From Treponema sp. (lineage in GTDB: Bacteria; Spirochaetota; Spirochaetia; Treponematales; Breznakiellaceae): a DNA stretch of 6,542 bases. Positions 1 through 6,287 of this stretch are shown here, one piece after another. Positions within the stretch are counted from its first letter, which is position 1. Each line of letters starts with the position of its first letter. Both the position numbers and the translations under genes were made by a program. The notes below the pieces were generated by a model that saw only the letters and a list, made by a program, of their open reading frames with translations, searched no databases and was not told the DNA's origin. Location of the stretch: the NCBI GenBank assembly GCA_031278755.1, contig JAITJV010000046.1, positions 1 to 6,542 on the forward strand. The letters run 5' to 3'.

Positions 1-975
1 CTCGGGGAAGGCGGGGGCGCGGCCGCGGTTTTGCCGGATGAGACCGGGTACGCTGCCGGCTTTAATACATATAATCCGGCGCCGGAAAAGACCGGTTCGA
101 AAAACGGCCCTGACAGGGAAGCCGTCCTTGCTTCCATGGAGCAGATAGCGGGAACGGAACGTCTGGGGGGTTATGTTCAGGGCCTGGCGCTGGCGGAATC
201 GCGGCTCAGGGAAGAGGCGGGGGATTATGCGGGCGCGGTTGCCGCCGCTTACAAGGAACTGGCCTGGGCTTACGGTTACGGCATTGCTTCGTATTCTTCG
301 CTGAAAGACGGCCTTAATAATGTACTGGCTTTGGAGAACGCCGAACCGGATGTACCCGGCGAAATACGCAATGGAATACCCGCGGCCCGGGCCGTACTTT
401 GTTTTCTTGACGGTGATTGGGCGGAAGCCGAACGCCTTCTTTCCGCTCTGCCTGTTTTCCAGGAAGAGTCCGACGGCTTTATCCGCTGGCTGATTCTTGT
501 CTGCCGTATGGAGCAGGGGAGCACCCAGGCTGAAAGATCGGCGTATGGTTCGATGAAGGGGCGTTATGATTATTTTCCCGAATACTGGTACAGGGGCGCG
601 CGTACTTTCGGGGGACCCATGGCGGGCGAGTATGCCGAACGGTGCATAAGCCTTGCGCCCGAAGGCCCCTTTGCCGCCGAATGCCGGGCCATTCTTGCTG
701 AGGCGCTGGGCCTTGCGCCCGAATACGGCGCGTCGATTTTAACCCGCGTTGAAATAGAACGGATTATTTCCCGCGCAACGGCGGAACGGAACCCTGAATA
801 CCTCAGGGCCGTTCTTCCCGTCCTTTCGCTGCCCGATAATTCAGGGACTTTCTACGCGGTAAACGCCCTGCGTATCCTCGGACAGGCGGAGGAGTTCCGC
901 GGTTATTTTAACGCGGAGGCGGCAAAGGCGTCGGGCCGTCTGGCGGAACGCCTTGCCTATATCGCAAGGGGTTAA
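1..975 (+). CDS. TPR-like helical-repeat protein, 5' partial
   Basis: The frame is open from the first base to a TAA at 973-975, giving 324 visible residues; the true start is off the left edge. A TTG at 31 could act as a start but has no well-spaced ribosome binding site, so I treat the gene as truncated by the window. After a Gly/Ala-rich beginning and a low-complexity linker (residues about 11-40), the rest is amphipathic helices. TPR-like helix pairs are suggested at about 62-90 (EEAGDYAGAVAAAYKELAWA) and 126-150 (LDGDWAEAERL), with further helices to the end. The repeats are too diverged for a confident Pfam-type call. No catalytic motif is visible. Its stop lies one base before the next gene, which encodes a clearer TPR lipoprotein, so the two probably belong to one operon and perhaps one envelope assembly. 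TPR proteins usually mediate protein-protein contacts; any specific role here is unknown. Confidence 0.8.
   Translation, partial: LGEGGGAAAVLPDETGYAAGFNTYNPAPEKTGSKNGPDREAVLASMEQIAGTERLGGYVQGLALAESRLREEAGDYAGAVAAAYKELAWAYGYGIASYSSLKDGLNNVLALENAEPDVPGEIRNGIPAARAVLCFLDGDWAEAERLLSALPVFQEESDGFIRWLILVCRMEQGSTQAERSAYGSMKGRYDYFPEYWYRGARTFGGPMAGEYAERCISLAPEGPFAAECRAILAEALGLAPEYGASILTRVEIERIISRATAERNPEYLRAVLPVLSLPDNSGTFYAVNALRILGQAEEFRGYFNAEAAKASGRLAERLAYIARG
966..971 (+). promoter_or_regulatory. Ribosome binding site for the TPR lipoprotein gene
   Basis: AAGGGG lies 5 nt before the ATG at 977 and inside the last codons of the preceding gene. It decides in favour of ATG 977 over the ATG-like in-frame start at 953, which has no comparable site and would put eight extra residues before an otherwise well-formed lipoprotein signal peptide. 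Confidence 0.7.
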
Positions 976-976
976 C

Positions 977-1612
977 ATGAAGCCGTGTTTTTTCGTTTTC
1001 CCCCTTTTGCTGTTTACGTCGGCTTGTTCCCCGCGTATAGATGATGAAACCCTGCTCAGGTATGCAAGGGCGCAGTCGCTGTACGCCGAAGGCCGGTTTG
1101 AAGAAAGCCTGGCCGGTCTTGAGGAAATGGATGGATTTATTCCCGGACTTGTGCTCAGGGGAAAGGCTGAATATTTTTCCGGTAATTTGGAAAAAGCGGA
1201 AAAAGTTTTCCGCCGCGCGCTAAAACTGCATCCCGCCGCGGCCGAAGCGGGGCTTTATCTTGCAAGAATCCTCCGGGAAGAAAACAGGATCGCCGAAGCC
1301 CGCGCCGCCGCGGAAGCGCTCATCGCGGACGATCCGCTGGATATACGCGCGCTGCGTCTTGCCGCGGCTCTTGAAAACGACAGAGGCCCTGCGGGACAGG
1401 CGGCGGCTCTGGCCTTTCTTGATCGCGCCGCGGAAGCTTCTTCGGAATGTGCGCTTGTTTTTGTTGACAGGGCCAGGGCCAGGTGGACAGCCGGAAAAGG
1501 CGAAGAAGCGCTTGAAGATTTAAACAGGGCAAGAACATTGCTCCGCCGGGACACGCCCATGTTCCGCGCCGTTGAAAAACTCGAATCGGCTGTCAGGGAG
1601 GCTGTGAAATGA
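977..1612 (+). CDS. TPR-repeat lipoprotein
   Basis: The product is 211 residues from ATG 977. It opens with a lipoprotein signal peptide: Lys2, a hydrophobic core (FFVFPLLLF) and the lipobox TSAC with Cys17 as the lipidated residue, so it should be membrane-anchored facing the periplasm or surface. The remainder is almost wholly TPR-like helix pairs, at about residues 29-52 (LYAEGRFEESLAGLEE), 57-86 (AEYFSGNLEKAEKVFRRAL, ending in KLHP), 90-120 (ending IADDP), 123-154 and 157-190 (GKGEEALEDLNRARTLL). The pattern of small residues, Gly-Asn/Gly-Arg turns and a Pro after each second helix is typical of TPRs, which act as protein-binding scaffolds. It starts 1 nt after the upstream TPR-like gene and overlaps the next gene by 4 nt. 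Its partner is not evident; the nearby TolC-like channel, adaptor and lipoproteins are candidates by context only. Confidence 0.88.
   Translation: MKPCFFVFPLLLFTSACSPRIDDETLLRYARAQSLYAEGRFEESLAGLEEMDGFIPGLVLRGKAEYFSGNLEKAEKVFRRALKLHPAAAEAGLYLARILREENRIAEARAAAEALIADDPLDIRALRLAAALENDRGPAGQAAALAFLDRAAEASSECALVFVDRARARWTAGKGEEALEDLNRARTLLRRDTPMFRAVEKLESAVREAVK
1595..1601 (+). promoter_or_regulatory. Ribosome binding site for the small lipoprotein gene
   Basis: AGGGAGG sits 7 nt before ATG 1609, within the end of the TPR lipoprotein gene. With the ATGA stop/start overlap it indicates translational coupling. Confidence 0.75.
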
Positions 1613-2121
1613 AATTGTTAAAAGCGTCAGGTTTTCTTCCCTGTATGTTTTGTTTGTTCGTCGTCTCCGCCTGCGAATCGCTTCCGTTTCAATGGTTCGG
1701 GACGCAGTCCTGGTCTTTTGAGGAAGGCGCGGGTCCTTTAATACATATTTCGGAAATATCGGCGGATATTTCAGGTGTACGGACGGCGCTTGAAAAGGAA
1801 ATTGCCGGTTTGGCGCCTCTTGTTTTTTGGGAACAGGGCTTTGTGTCAACGGAAACCGGAGAAACTGCGGATTATGAAGCGGATATATGCATCAGGGAAC
1901 GGGAGTATATTTCGGGCTGGAAAACACGGCGTTCCCTTGCCGCGGAAGCGCGTATCTGGCGGGCCGGGGAAAAGGCAAAAGGCGCCCTGCCCCTGGCGGC
2001 GGGAAGGGTGACTTCGGCAGGCGATGAAAGTTTTTCGTCGTCAAAGATATGCGGCCGCATGCTTTCTCTTGCGGTTGAAAAGGCGGCGTCCGCGCTGAGA
2101 AAAGGCGAAGGGAGGCCTTGA
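1609..2121 (+). CDS. Small lipoprotein of unrecognised family
   Basis: The product is 170 residues. Residues 1-21 form a lipoprotein signal peptide with Lys2 and Lys5, a hydrophobic core and the lipobox VSAC; Cys22 is the predicted lipidated residue. The mature part of about 149 residues has no family motif I recognise. It reads as a small alpha/beta domain: a strand at about 44-50 (LIHISEI), a helix at about 54-68, strands at about 90-96 (ADICIRE) and 108-118 (RSLAAEARIW), and a C-terminal helix at about 145-165. This order loosely recalls small periplasmic auxiliary lipoproteins (the LpoB/CsgG-like and ABC-transport auxiliary groups), but that is an impression of fold, not a homology call. 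The gene overlaps its upstream neighbour by 4 nt (ATGA) and the TolC-like gene by one base (TGATG). A role as an accessory of the downstream export channel is plausible but unproven. Confidence 0.85.
   Translation: MKLLKASGFLPCMFCLFVVSACESLPFQWFGTQSWSFEEGAGPLIHISEISADISGVRTALEKEIAGLAPLVFWEQGFVSTETGETADYEADICIREREYISGWKTRRSLAAEARIWRAGEKAKGALPLAAGRVTSAGDESFSSSKICGRMLSLAVEKAASALRKGEGRP
2108..2115 (+). promoter_or_regulatory. Ribosome binding site that fixes the TolC-like gene start
   Basis: AAGGGAGG ends 5 nt before ATG 2121 but only 2 nt before the adjacent in-frame TTG at 2118. The spacing therefore supports ATG 2121 as the start. Confidence 0.75.
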
Positions 2122-3518
2122 TGAAGGGCTTTTGCGTCTTTTTCTTTTTTTGGTTTTTCCTTTTCCGCCCTGACGGGCGGATACTCGGCGCGCATGACGG
2201 GAAGCCTCTTTCCTTTGCCGATGCGGCAAATTTCGCCGTCGCGTCTTCGGACGATCTCCGGGGTGAATATGCCATGCAGGCGGTACGGGAAGGAACCTGG
2301 GTTTTGGGCCGGCGGGCGTACCTTCCGCGCCTTACCCTGGGAGCGTCGGAGGACGACCGCGTCGCGGAAACAGGCGCGGATTCTTTCATCAAAAATTACA
2401 GCGTCAGCGTGGATCAACTGGTCTGGGACGGCGGCAGGCTTGTTCTTAACCGGAAACTTGAACGGATGGACCTTGTCCTTCAGGCGGCGAAGATTGAACG
2501 TATGTCGGAAGAAATTGCCGAGTCGGCCCTTTCAATGTACCGCGAGCTTCTTTACGCGCAGACGGTGCTGGCAATACAGGAGGCCGCCGTAGAATCACTC
2601 GCGCAGCAGCGTATGCTTATGGAACGCGAGACGGAATTGGGGATTACCCTCCCCGCCGATCTTGCTGAAGCGGATATCATCCTTGAGGAACACAGGCTGG
2701 AACTGGAAAACCTTAAAATCGATCTGGCGGAAACCGAGCGGCGTTTTGCGGAAATTCTCGGCCTGGAAGAACTGCCGCCCCTTGGAGAAACGATAGACGC
2801 CGGAAGGGGAACGGTTGTCCCTTCAGCCTCCGCCGCCCGATCGAAGACGGAAGCCGGGAATCCTGAATTGGCGGAAGAGCGGCATCTTATTGCGAGGAAG
2901 CAGGGAGAACTGAAAATCGCTTCGCTTTCGTGGATGCCCCAGATACGCGTTACGGGAAGTTTCGGCCTGAGCGGAAGACGTTATCCCCTGACCAGGCAGA
3001 CCTGGTCGCTGGGGATCAACATTGATTTTTCATCACCGTGGATCTCCGGCGCCGTTGGGGGGAGCGCGGGCCGGGAGTATCCGTATGATACGACCGCACG
3101 GCTTCAGGGCAGCGCGAATCCGCTTCCCGATCCGGCTTCCGCAATGACGAAACATCAGGCGGAACTGGCGCTGTCGCTTGAAAGAAAAAAATACGCGCTT
3201 GCCGTTTCCCGTCTGGGCCGTTCCGCGGAACAGGGGGTTGAAAAATGCCGCATGGCGGACAGGAAGCGGGAGCTTGCCGTGGAAAGCCGGCGGCTTGCGG
3301 GGGAACGTTACCGGCTTGCGGAACTCAGGATGGAGCTGGGGCAGCTTACCAGAATTGAGTTGATGGAAGAACGCATTGACTACAGCAAAAAGGAAACAGC
3401 CGCGGTGGAAGCATCCATGGCTTTGCTTGCCGCCGAACGTGAGCTTGAGAAGCTCATGGGACTCCGTCCCGGGGAGCTTGCCGTTTTTGCCGGATCGGAA
3501 AAAGGAAGCCGCTTGTGA
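2121..3518 (+). CDS. TolC-family outer membrane efflux/export channel
   Basis: The 465-residue product matches the usual length of TolC/OprM proteins, which form trimeric barrel-plus-helical-tunnel channels across the outer membrane and periplasm. Two structural repeats are visible. The first has AYLPRLTLGAS (66-76) and QLVWDGGR (99-106), then long helices with the tip-type motif ELGITLPADLAEA (172-184). The second has WMPQIRVTGSFG (271-282) and WSLGINIDF (295-303), then helices ending in the standard tail ALLAAERELEKLMGL (434-448). The N-terminus is a Phe-rich signal peptide (core about 5-15, FFFFWFFLF) with a possible cleavage after LGA at 22-24; its c-region RPDGR is unusual. The second-repeat barrel region carries about 30 extra Gly/Pro-rich residues (311-340). 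The adaptor gene overlaps its 3' end by 4 nt (GTGA), which supports a joint function. The family call is confident; the substrate is not readable from sequence. Confidence 0.92.
   Translation: MKGFCVFFFFWFFLFRPDGRILGAHDGKPLSFADAANFAVASSDDLRGEYAMQAVREGTWVLGRRAYLPRLTLGASEDDRVAETGADSFIKNYSVSVDQLVWDGGRLVLNRKLERMDLVLQAAKIERMSEEIAESALSMYRELLYAQTVLAIQEAAVESLAQQRMLMERETELGITLPADLAEADIILEEHRLELENLKIDLAETERRFAEILGLEELPPLGETIDAGRGTVVPSASAARSKTEAGNPELAEERHLIARKQGELKIASLSWMPQIRVTGSFGLSGRRYPLTRQTWSLGINIDFSSPWISGAVGGSAGREYPYDTTARLQGSANPLPDPASAMTKHQAELALSLERKKYALAVSRLGRSAEQGVEKCRMADRKRELAVESRRLAGERYRLAELRMELGQLTRIELMEERIDYSKKETAAVEASMALLAAERELEKLMGLRPGELAVFAGSEKGSRL
2164..2181 (+). other. GC stem-loop just inside the TolC-like gene
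   Basis: TCCGCCC (2164-2170) and GGGCGGA (2175-2181) are perfect reverse complements separated by TGAC, a 7-bp stem with a 4-nt loop. It follows a T-rich tract (2139-2164) that encodes the signal peptide core. Because the T run precedes the stem on the + strand, it is not an intrinsic terminator for this operon. It may be coincidental to the RPDGR codons, or it may slow ribosomes while the signal peptide emerges. Confidence 0.35.
3502..3508 (+). promoter_or_regulatory. Ribosome binding site supporting a GTG start
   Basis: AAGGAAG lies 6 nt before GTG 3515. It supports GTG as the adaptor start; the encoded signal peptide begins directly there, and the GTG overlaps the TGA of the channel gene. 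Confidence 0.75.
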
Positions 3519-4849
3519 AATTTTCCGCGTTAATTTTCATACTGTTTGTTTTTTCTTCATGCGGAAAAAACGCGGAAGAAAATCCCGATCCGGTCCGTGA
3601 AGTCAAGGCCGCCGCGGCGGTCATGCGGGAACTTTCCGAAGAAACGGGCGGTTTCGGAACCCTGTCCTATATTACGAAGTTTGATATTTCTTCACCGCAG
3701 GATGGAACGGTGGGCAAGATCCTGTTCCGCGAAGGAGACGCCGTCCGGCGCGGAGACGTTCTTGTACGGCTGGAAAATCCGCAGATCGTTCTGGCTGTAG
3801 GCCGGGCCGGAAACGCCCTGACCCAGGCGGAAGCCGCGCTGAATCTGGCCCGGTCCCGGCTTCTGGAAGGGGAGTTTCAGGCTGAAGCGGAAATTCTCAT
3901 CATAGCAAAGGCCGAGGCCGAACTTGCCCAGGCGCGGCGGATATGGGAAGAAGACAGGCGGAAGCATGAAGACGCGGAAAAACTTTACGAAGCGGGCGGC
4001 CTTTCCGATGAAACGATGCGCGAACGCCGTTTTTCCCTGGAATCCGCGGAAGAACAGCTGCGGCTTATGGAAAAAGAGCTGGAGATAAAGCGCATAGGGT
4101 TCAGGGATCAGGACCTTGCCGCCGCGGAGCGCATGCTTCCCGAAGGCGGTTTAACCGGTAAAGGCCGTGTTCATTCGCTCATACGGCTGAGAACCGCGGG
4201 CCTCAGGGCGGAGCTGCAGGCCGCCGCCGCCCGCCTTGAGGCCGCCGTAAAAGAATTCGAATCGGCGGAACTTGCCGAATCGGAACTGCTTGTCAAAAGT
4301 CCGGGGGCGGGGATTGTAGGGGCGCGTTATTTTGGGGAAGGGGAACGGGTAAAAAGGGAAGACAATATCCTCACCATCATGGACACAAGTTCCCTGTACG
4401 CCCTTTTTTCCCTGAGGGAATCCGAAGCCCTGCGCCTGGAAAGGGGAATGCCGGCCTTTGTCGGCATTGACGGGACGGGCGGCAATTATGAAGGAACAGT
4501 CGATCTGGTATACCCGCAGGCGGACAGCCAGACGTTAAGTTTTCTTGTACGGATCCTTTTGAACGAGGCCGCGGGCCTCAGCCCGGGCATGTTCGCCAGG
4601 ATCAGGATACCGCTTGGAAACCCGCGCAGGGTTCTTACTGTTCCCGGTTCCGCCGTAATGCGGCGTAAAGACGGAGATGGAACGGTTTTTGTCATCAGGG
4701 GGAATCATCTTTCGGAGCGGAAGGTAAAGCCCGGATCGCAGATAGGAGAAGACGTTGAAATTCTTTCCGGCCTTGCGGAGGGAGAAGTAGTGGCGGTACG
4801 GCCTGAAAGTGATTTACGGGAAGGGGATTATGTCAGGGCGGCGGAATAG
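3515..4849 (+). CDS. HlyD/AcrA-type periplasmic adaptor lipoprotein (membrane fusion protein)
   Basis: The product is 444 residues from a GTG start. The signal peptide (FSALIFILFVFSSC) places a lipidated Cys at residue 16, as in AcrA/MexA, anchoring it in the inner membrane; Phe at -3 is a loose but acceptable lipobox. Domains in order: first half of the lipoyl/barrel-sandwich fold at about 55-92 (SPQDGTVGKILFREGDAV), a long alpha-helical hairpin at about 93-256, the second lipoyl half at 257-290 (VKSPGAGIVG), the beta-barrel domain at about 292-370 (LSPGMFARIRIPLG), and the membrane-proximal domain at 371-444 (VLTVPGSAVMR, ILSGLAEGEVV). Such adaptors link a TolC-type channel to an inner-membrane RND or ABC pump. 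The gene overlaps the TolC-like gene, as expected for cognate partners, yet no pump gene follows. The hairpin is well over AcrA length, with a helix break at 209-217, and the tip motif lacks the usual Arg (Asp153 in its place). The pump class cannot be decided from this window. Confidence 0.92.
   Translation: MKFSALIFILFVFSSCGKNAEENPDPVREVKAAAAVMRELSEETGGFGTLSYITKFDISSPQDGTVGKILFREGDAVRRGDVLVRLENPQIVLAVGRAGNALTQAEAALNLARSRLLEGEFQAEAEILIIAKAEAELAQARRIWEEDRRKHEDAEKLYEAGGLSDETMRERRFSLESAEEQLRLMEKELEIKRIGFRDQDLAAAERMLPEGGLTGKGRVHSLIRLRTAGLRAELQAAAARLEAAVKEFESAELAESELLVKSPGAGIVGARYFGEGERVKREDNILTIMDTSSLYALFSLRESEALRLERGMPAFVGIDGTGGNYEGTVDLVYPQADSQTLSFLVRILLNEAAGLSPGMFARIRIPLGNPRRVLTVPGSAVMRRKDGDGTVFVIRGNHLSERKVKPGSQIGEDVEILSGLAEGEVVAVRPESDLREGDYVRAAE
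4818..4826 (+). promoter_or_regulatory. Ribosome binding site for the Ig-domain lipoprotein gene
   Basis: GGGAAGGGG lies inside the adaptor gene and ends 3 nt before ATG 4830, a short but usable spacing (8 nt if only GGGA pairs). The alternative in-frame GTG at 4809 has no such site, so ATG 4830 is preferred. Confidence 0.6.
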
Positions 4850-6287
4850 AATTTTTTCCCCCGGCGCGGCGCTGCTGCTGTTTTTTTCCGGATGCGGCTT
4901 TGCCGATCTCAGGCCCGTTAATGTGAACACTATTCCCGCGATCATGAATGCGGTGCTTCCCTCCCCGTACAGCCCCGTGGTCGCGGCCTTCAGCGCGGCA
5001 ATGGAAAGGACGGGCGCCGAAGAACTCCTGCAGATCACCTACAGCGGCGGATCGGTGCAGGGGAATCTTTCATGGAAAGGAACTTCCCTTGTTTTTATTC
5101 CCGCGGCGGGATGGCAGGCGGGGGTCCGTTATGTCCTTGTCCTTTCGGGATCCGCCTATGCGCTGGACGGAAGGGAGATCAAGGTGGAAAAATACCTTCC
5201 GTTTTACGCCCTTACCATGGCGGGGCCGCCCCTCGTGGAATCCTTTGTTCCGCCTGACGGGGCCTCAACCGGCGTCAGTCCCGATGAGACGCAGCTTGTT
5301 CTCCGTTTTTCGCGGGCCATGGACAGGCTCAGTACGGAAACAGCCCTTGTTTTTGAAGACGCGGGGAAGAAGACATACATCTGGGAAAAAAACGATACGC
5401 TGCTCAGGGTAAGGAGCGAAAACAACCTTGCCCCCTGGACCGTGTACCGCTGGTCCCTTGGCGAAGGCGCCTTGAGCAGGGAGGGCGTTCCGCTGGGGAA
5501 AAAAACAGGCGGATATTTTATTACCGACAGCGACCGTCTTGCCCCCTGCGTGTCAGGCGTGTATCCCATGATGCGGTCGGGCGGAAAGTGGCTTCCCACA
5601 GGCGGAAACATAGAGAGCGATCTGGGGCCGGGCCAGGGTATAGGGATTGATTTTAACAAGGCCATGAATGAAAAAATTCTCCGCGCCCTGCGTTTTGATC
5701 CGTCCCTTCCGGGCAGGGCCGAATTCCTGTCTCCGTCCGCCCTTGTTTATATTCCCGACCGGAATCCCGAGCCGGAAACGGCGTATACCCTGACCATAGG
5801 GGCGGATGCCGAAGATACGGCCGGAATAAAAATGGGGAATGATTTTACGGTACATTTTACCGCCGACATTCCCTTCCTCAAAGCGCTTTCCTTTGCCGCA
5901 GACGGGTCCCCTGTTTTCGGGGCGGGCCCCGGCGGCATAGGCGCGGAACCTTCCGTGGTGCAGGTCCCGATTGATATTGCCGGGGGAAACGTGCTTCGTT
6001 TTACCCTCCGCTTTTCCCTTCCCTTTGATATGGAAACAAAAAAGAACGCCGTATTCAGAATTTCACTTGAGCCTTTTTTCCCGGGGGATCTCATGCAGGT
6101 AAGCCTCCGTTTTGCCGAATGGCTTTCCGGCGACATGCTGCGCATGGAATGGGAGGGCCTTAAAGCCGCCGCGGGGGAAGCCCATTACTACAAACTCGTC
6201 GTCCCCGGCGGAAAAGGGGGAATAATCAGCGGAGAGGGAATGTATTTGGCCGAAGACGTAACGCTGTATCTGGAGGCGGTTGAATGA
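4830..6287 (+). CDS. Multi-domain Ig-like (SbsA/Big_5-type) lipoprotein
   Basis: The product is 485 residues from ATG 4830. The signal peptide has a basic start (SGRRNR), the core AALLLFF and the lipobox FSGC with Cys22. About four Ig-like beta-sandwich repeats follow, each marked by a motif like FSxAMD: AFSAAMER (53-60), RFSRAMDR (159-166), DFNKAMNE (274-281) and the weaker RFSLPFDME (394-402). The second begins with the classic VPPDGASTGVSP (140-151). The repeats end in motifs such as GVRYVLVLSG and ETAYTLTIGA, typical of SbsA-like Ig (Big_5) domains, which occur in bacterial surface and S-layer-associated proteins. No catalytic motif is seen, so a structural, binding or adhesive role at the envelope is inferred. 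It overlaps the adaptor gene by 20 nt and the next gene, a paralogue, by 4 nt. Whether it faces the periplasm or the outside cannot be read from the sequence. Confidence 0.88.
   Translation: MSGRRNRIFSPGAALLLFFSGCGFADLRPVNVNTIPAIMNAVLPSPYSPVVAAFSAAMERTGAEELLQITYSGGSVQGNLSWKGTSLVFIPAAGWQAGVRYVLVLSGSAYALDGREIKVEKYLPFYALTMAGPPLVESFVPPDGASTGVSPDETQLVLRFSRAMDRLSTETALVFEDAGKKTYIWEKNDTLLRVRSENNLAPWTVYRWSLGEGALSREGVPLGKKTGGYFITDSDRLAPCVSGVYPMMRSGGKWLPTGGNIESDLGPGQGIGIDFNKAMNEKILRALRFDPSLPGRAEFLSPSALVYIPDRNPEPETAYTLTIGADAEDTAGIKMGNDFTVHFTADIPFLKALSFAADGSPVFGAGPGGIGAEPSVVQVPIDIAGGNVLRFTLRFSLPFDMETKKNAVFRISLEPFFPGDLMQVSLRFAEWLSGDMLRMEWEGLKAAAGEAHYYKLVVPGGKGGIISGEGMYLAEDVTLYLEAVE
6272..6276 (+). promoter_or_regulatory. 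Ribosome binding site for the second Ig-like lipoprotein gene
   Basis: GGAGG lies 7 nt before ATG 6284, inside the last codons of the preceding gene, and supports that ATG in the ATGA overlap. Confidence 0.75.

Noticed and set aside
31..33. TTG as the true start of the first gene.
   Set aside because: The frame is open to the left edge and there is no well-spaced ribosome binding site, so the gene is better treated as truncated by the window.
651..723. A 13-nt direct repeat (CCTTGCGCCCGAA) at 651-663 and 711-723, exactly 60 nt apart.
   Set aside because: Both encode the same LAPE residues at corresponding points of a helical-repeat protein, so it is explained by coding similarity and codon bias.
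61..1748. Identical AT-rich 12-mer TTTAATACATAT at 61-72 and 1737-1748, a possible promoter element.
   Set aside because: Both copies are inside genes and in different reading frames, and about one repeated 12-mer is expected by chance in a window of this size.
1872..2417. Long antisense open frames on the - strand (also at 1892-2392, 5204-5665 and 5747-6145).
   Set aside because: They lie wholly opposite well-supported + strand genes, have Arg/Ser/Pro-rich low-quality translations, and have no recognisable domain. They are expected in GC-rich coding DNA.
4404..4420. Small hairpin TTCCC-TGA-GGGAA next to six T as a terminator.
   Set aside because: The T run precedes the 5-bp stem on the + strand and lies in the middle of the adaptor gene, so it is not a terminator for this operon.
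4809..4829. GTG 4809 as the start of the Ig-domain lipoprotein.
   Set aside because: No ribosome binding site precedes it, and ATG 4830 gives a clean signal peptide behind GGGAAGGGG.
4836..4860. Possible Tat signal from the RR pair in the Ig-domain lipoprotein.
   Set aside because: RRNRIF does not fit the SRRxFLK consensus; the segment reads as an ordinary basic n-region of a Sec lipoprotein signal.
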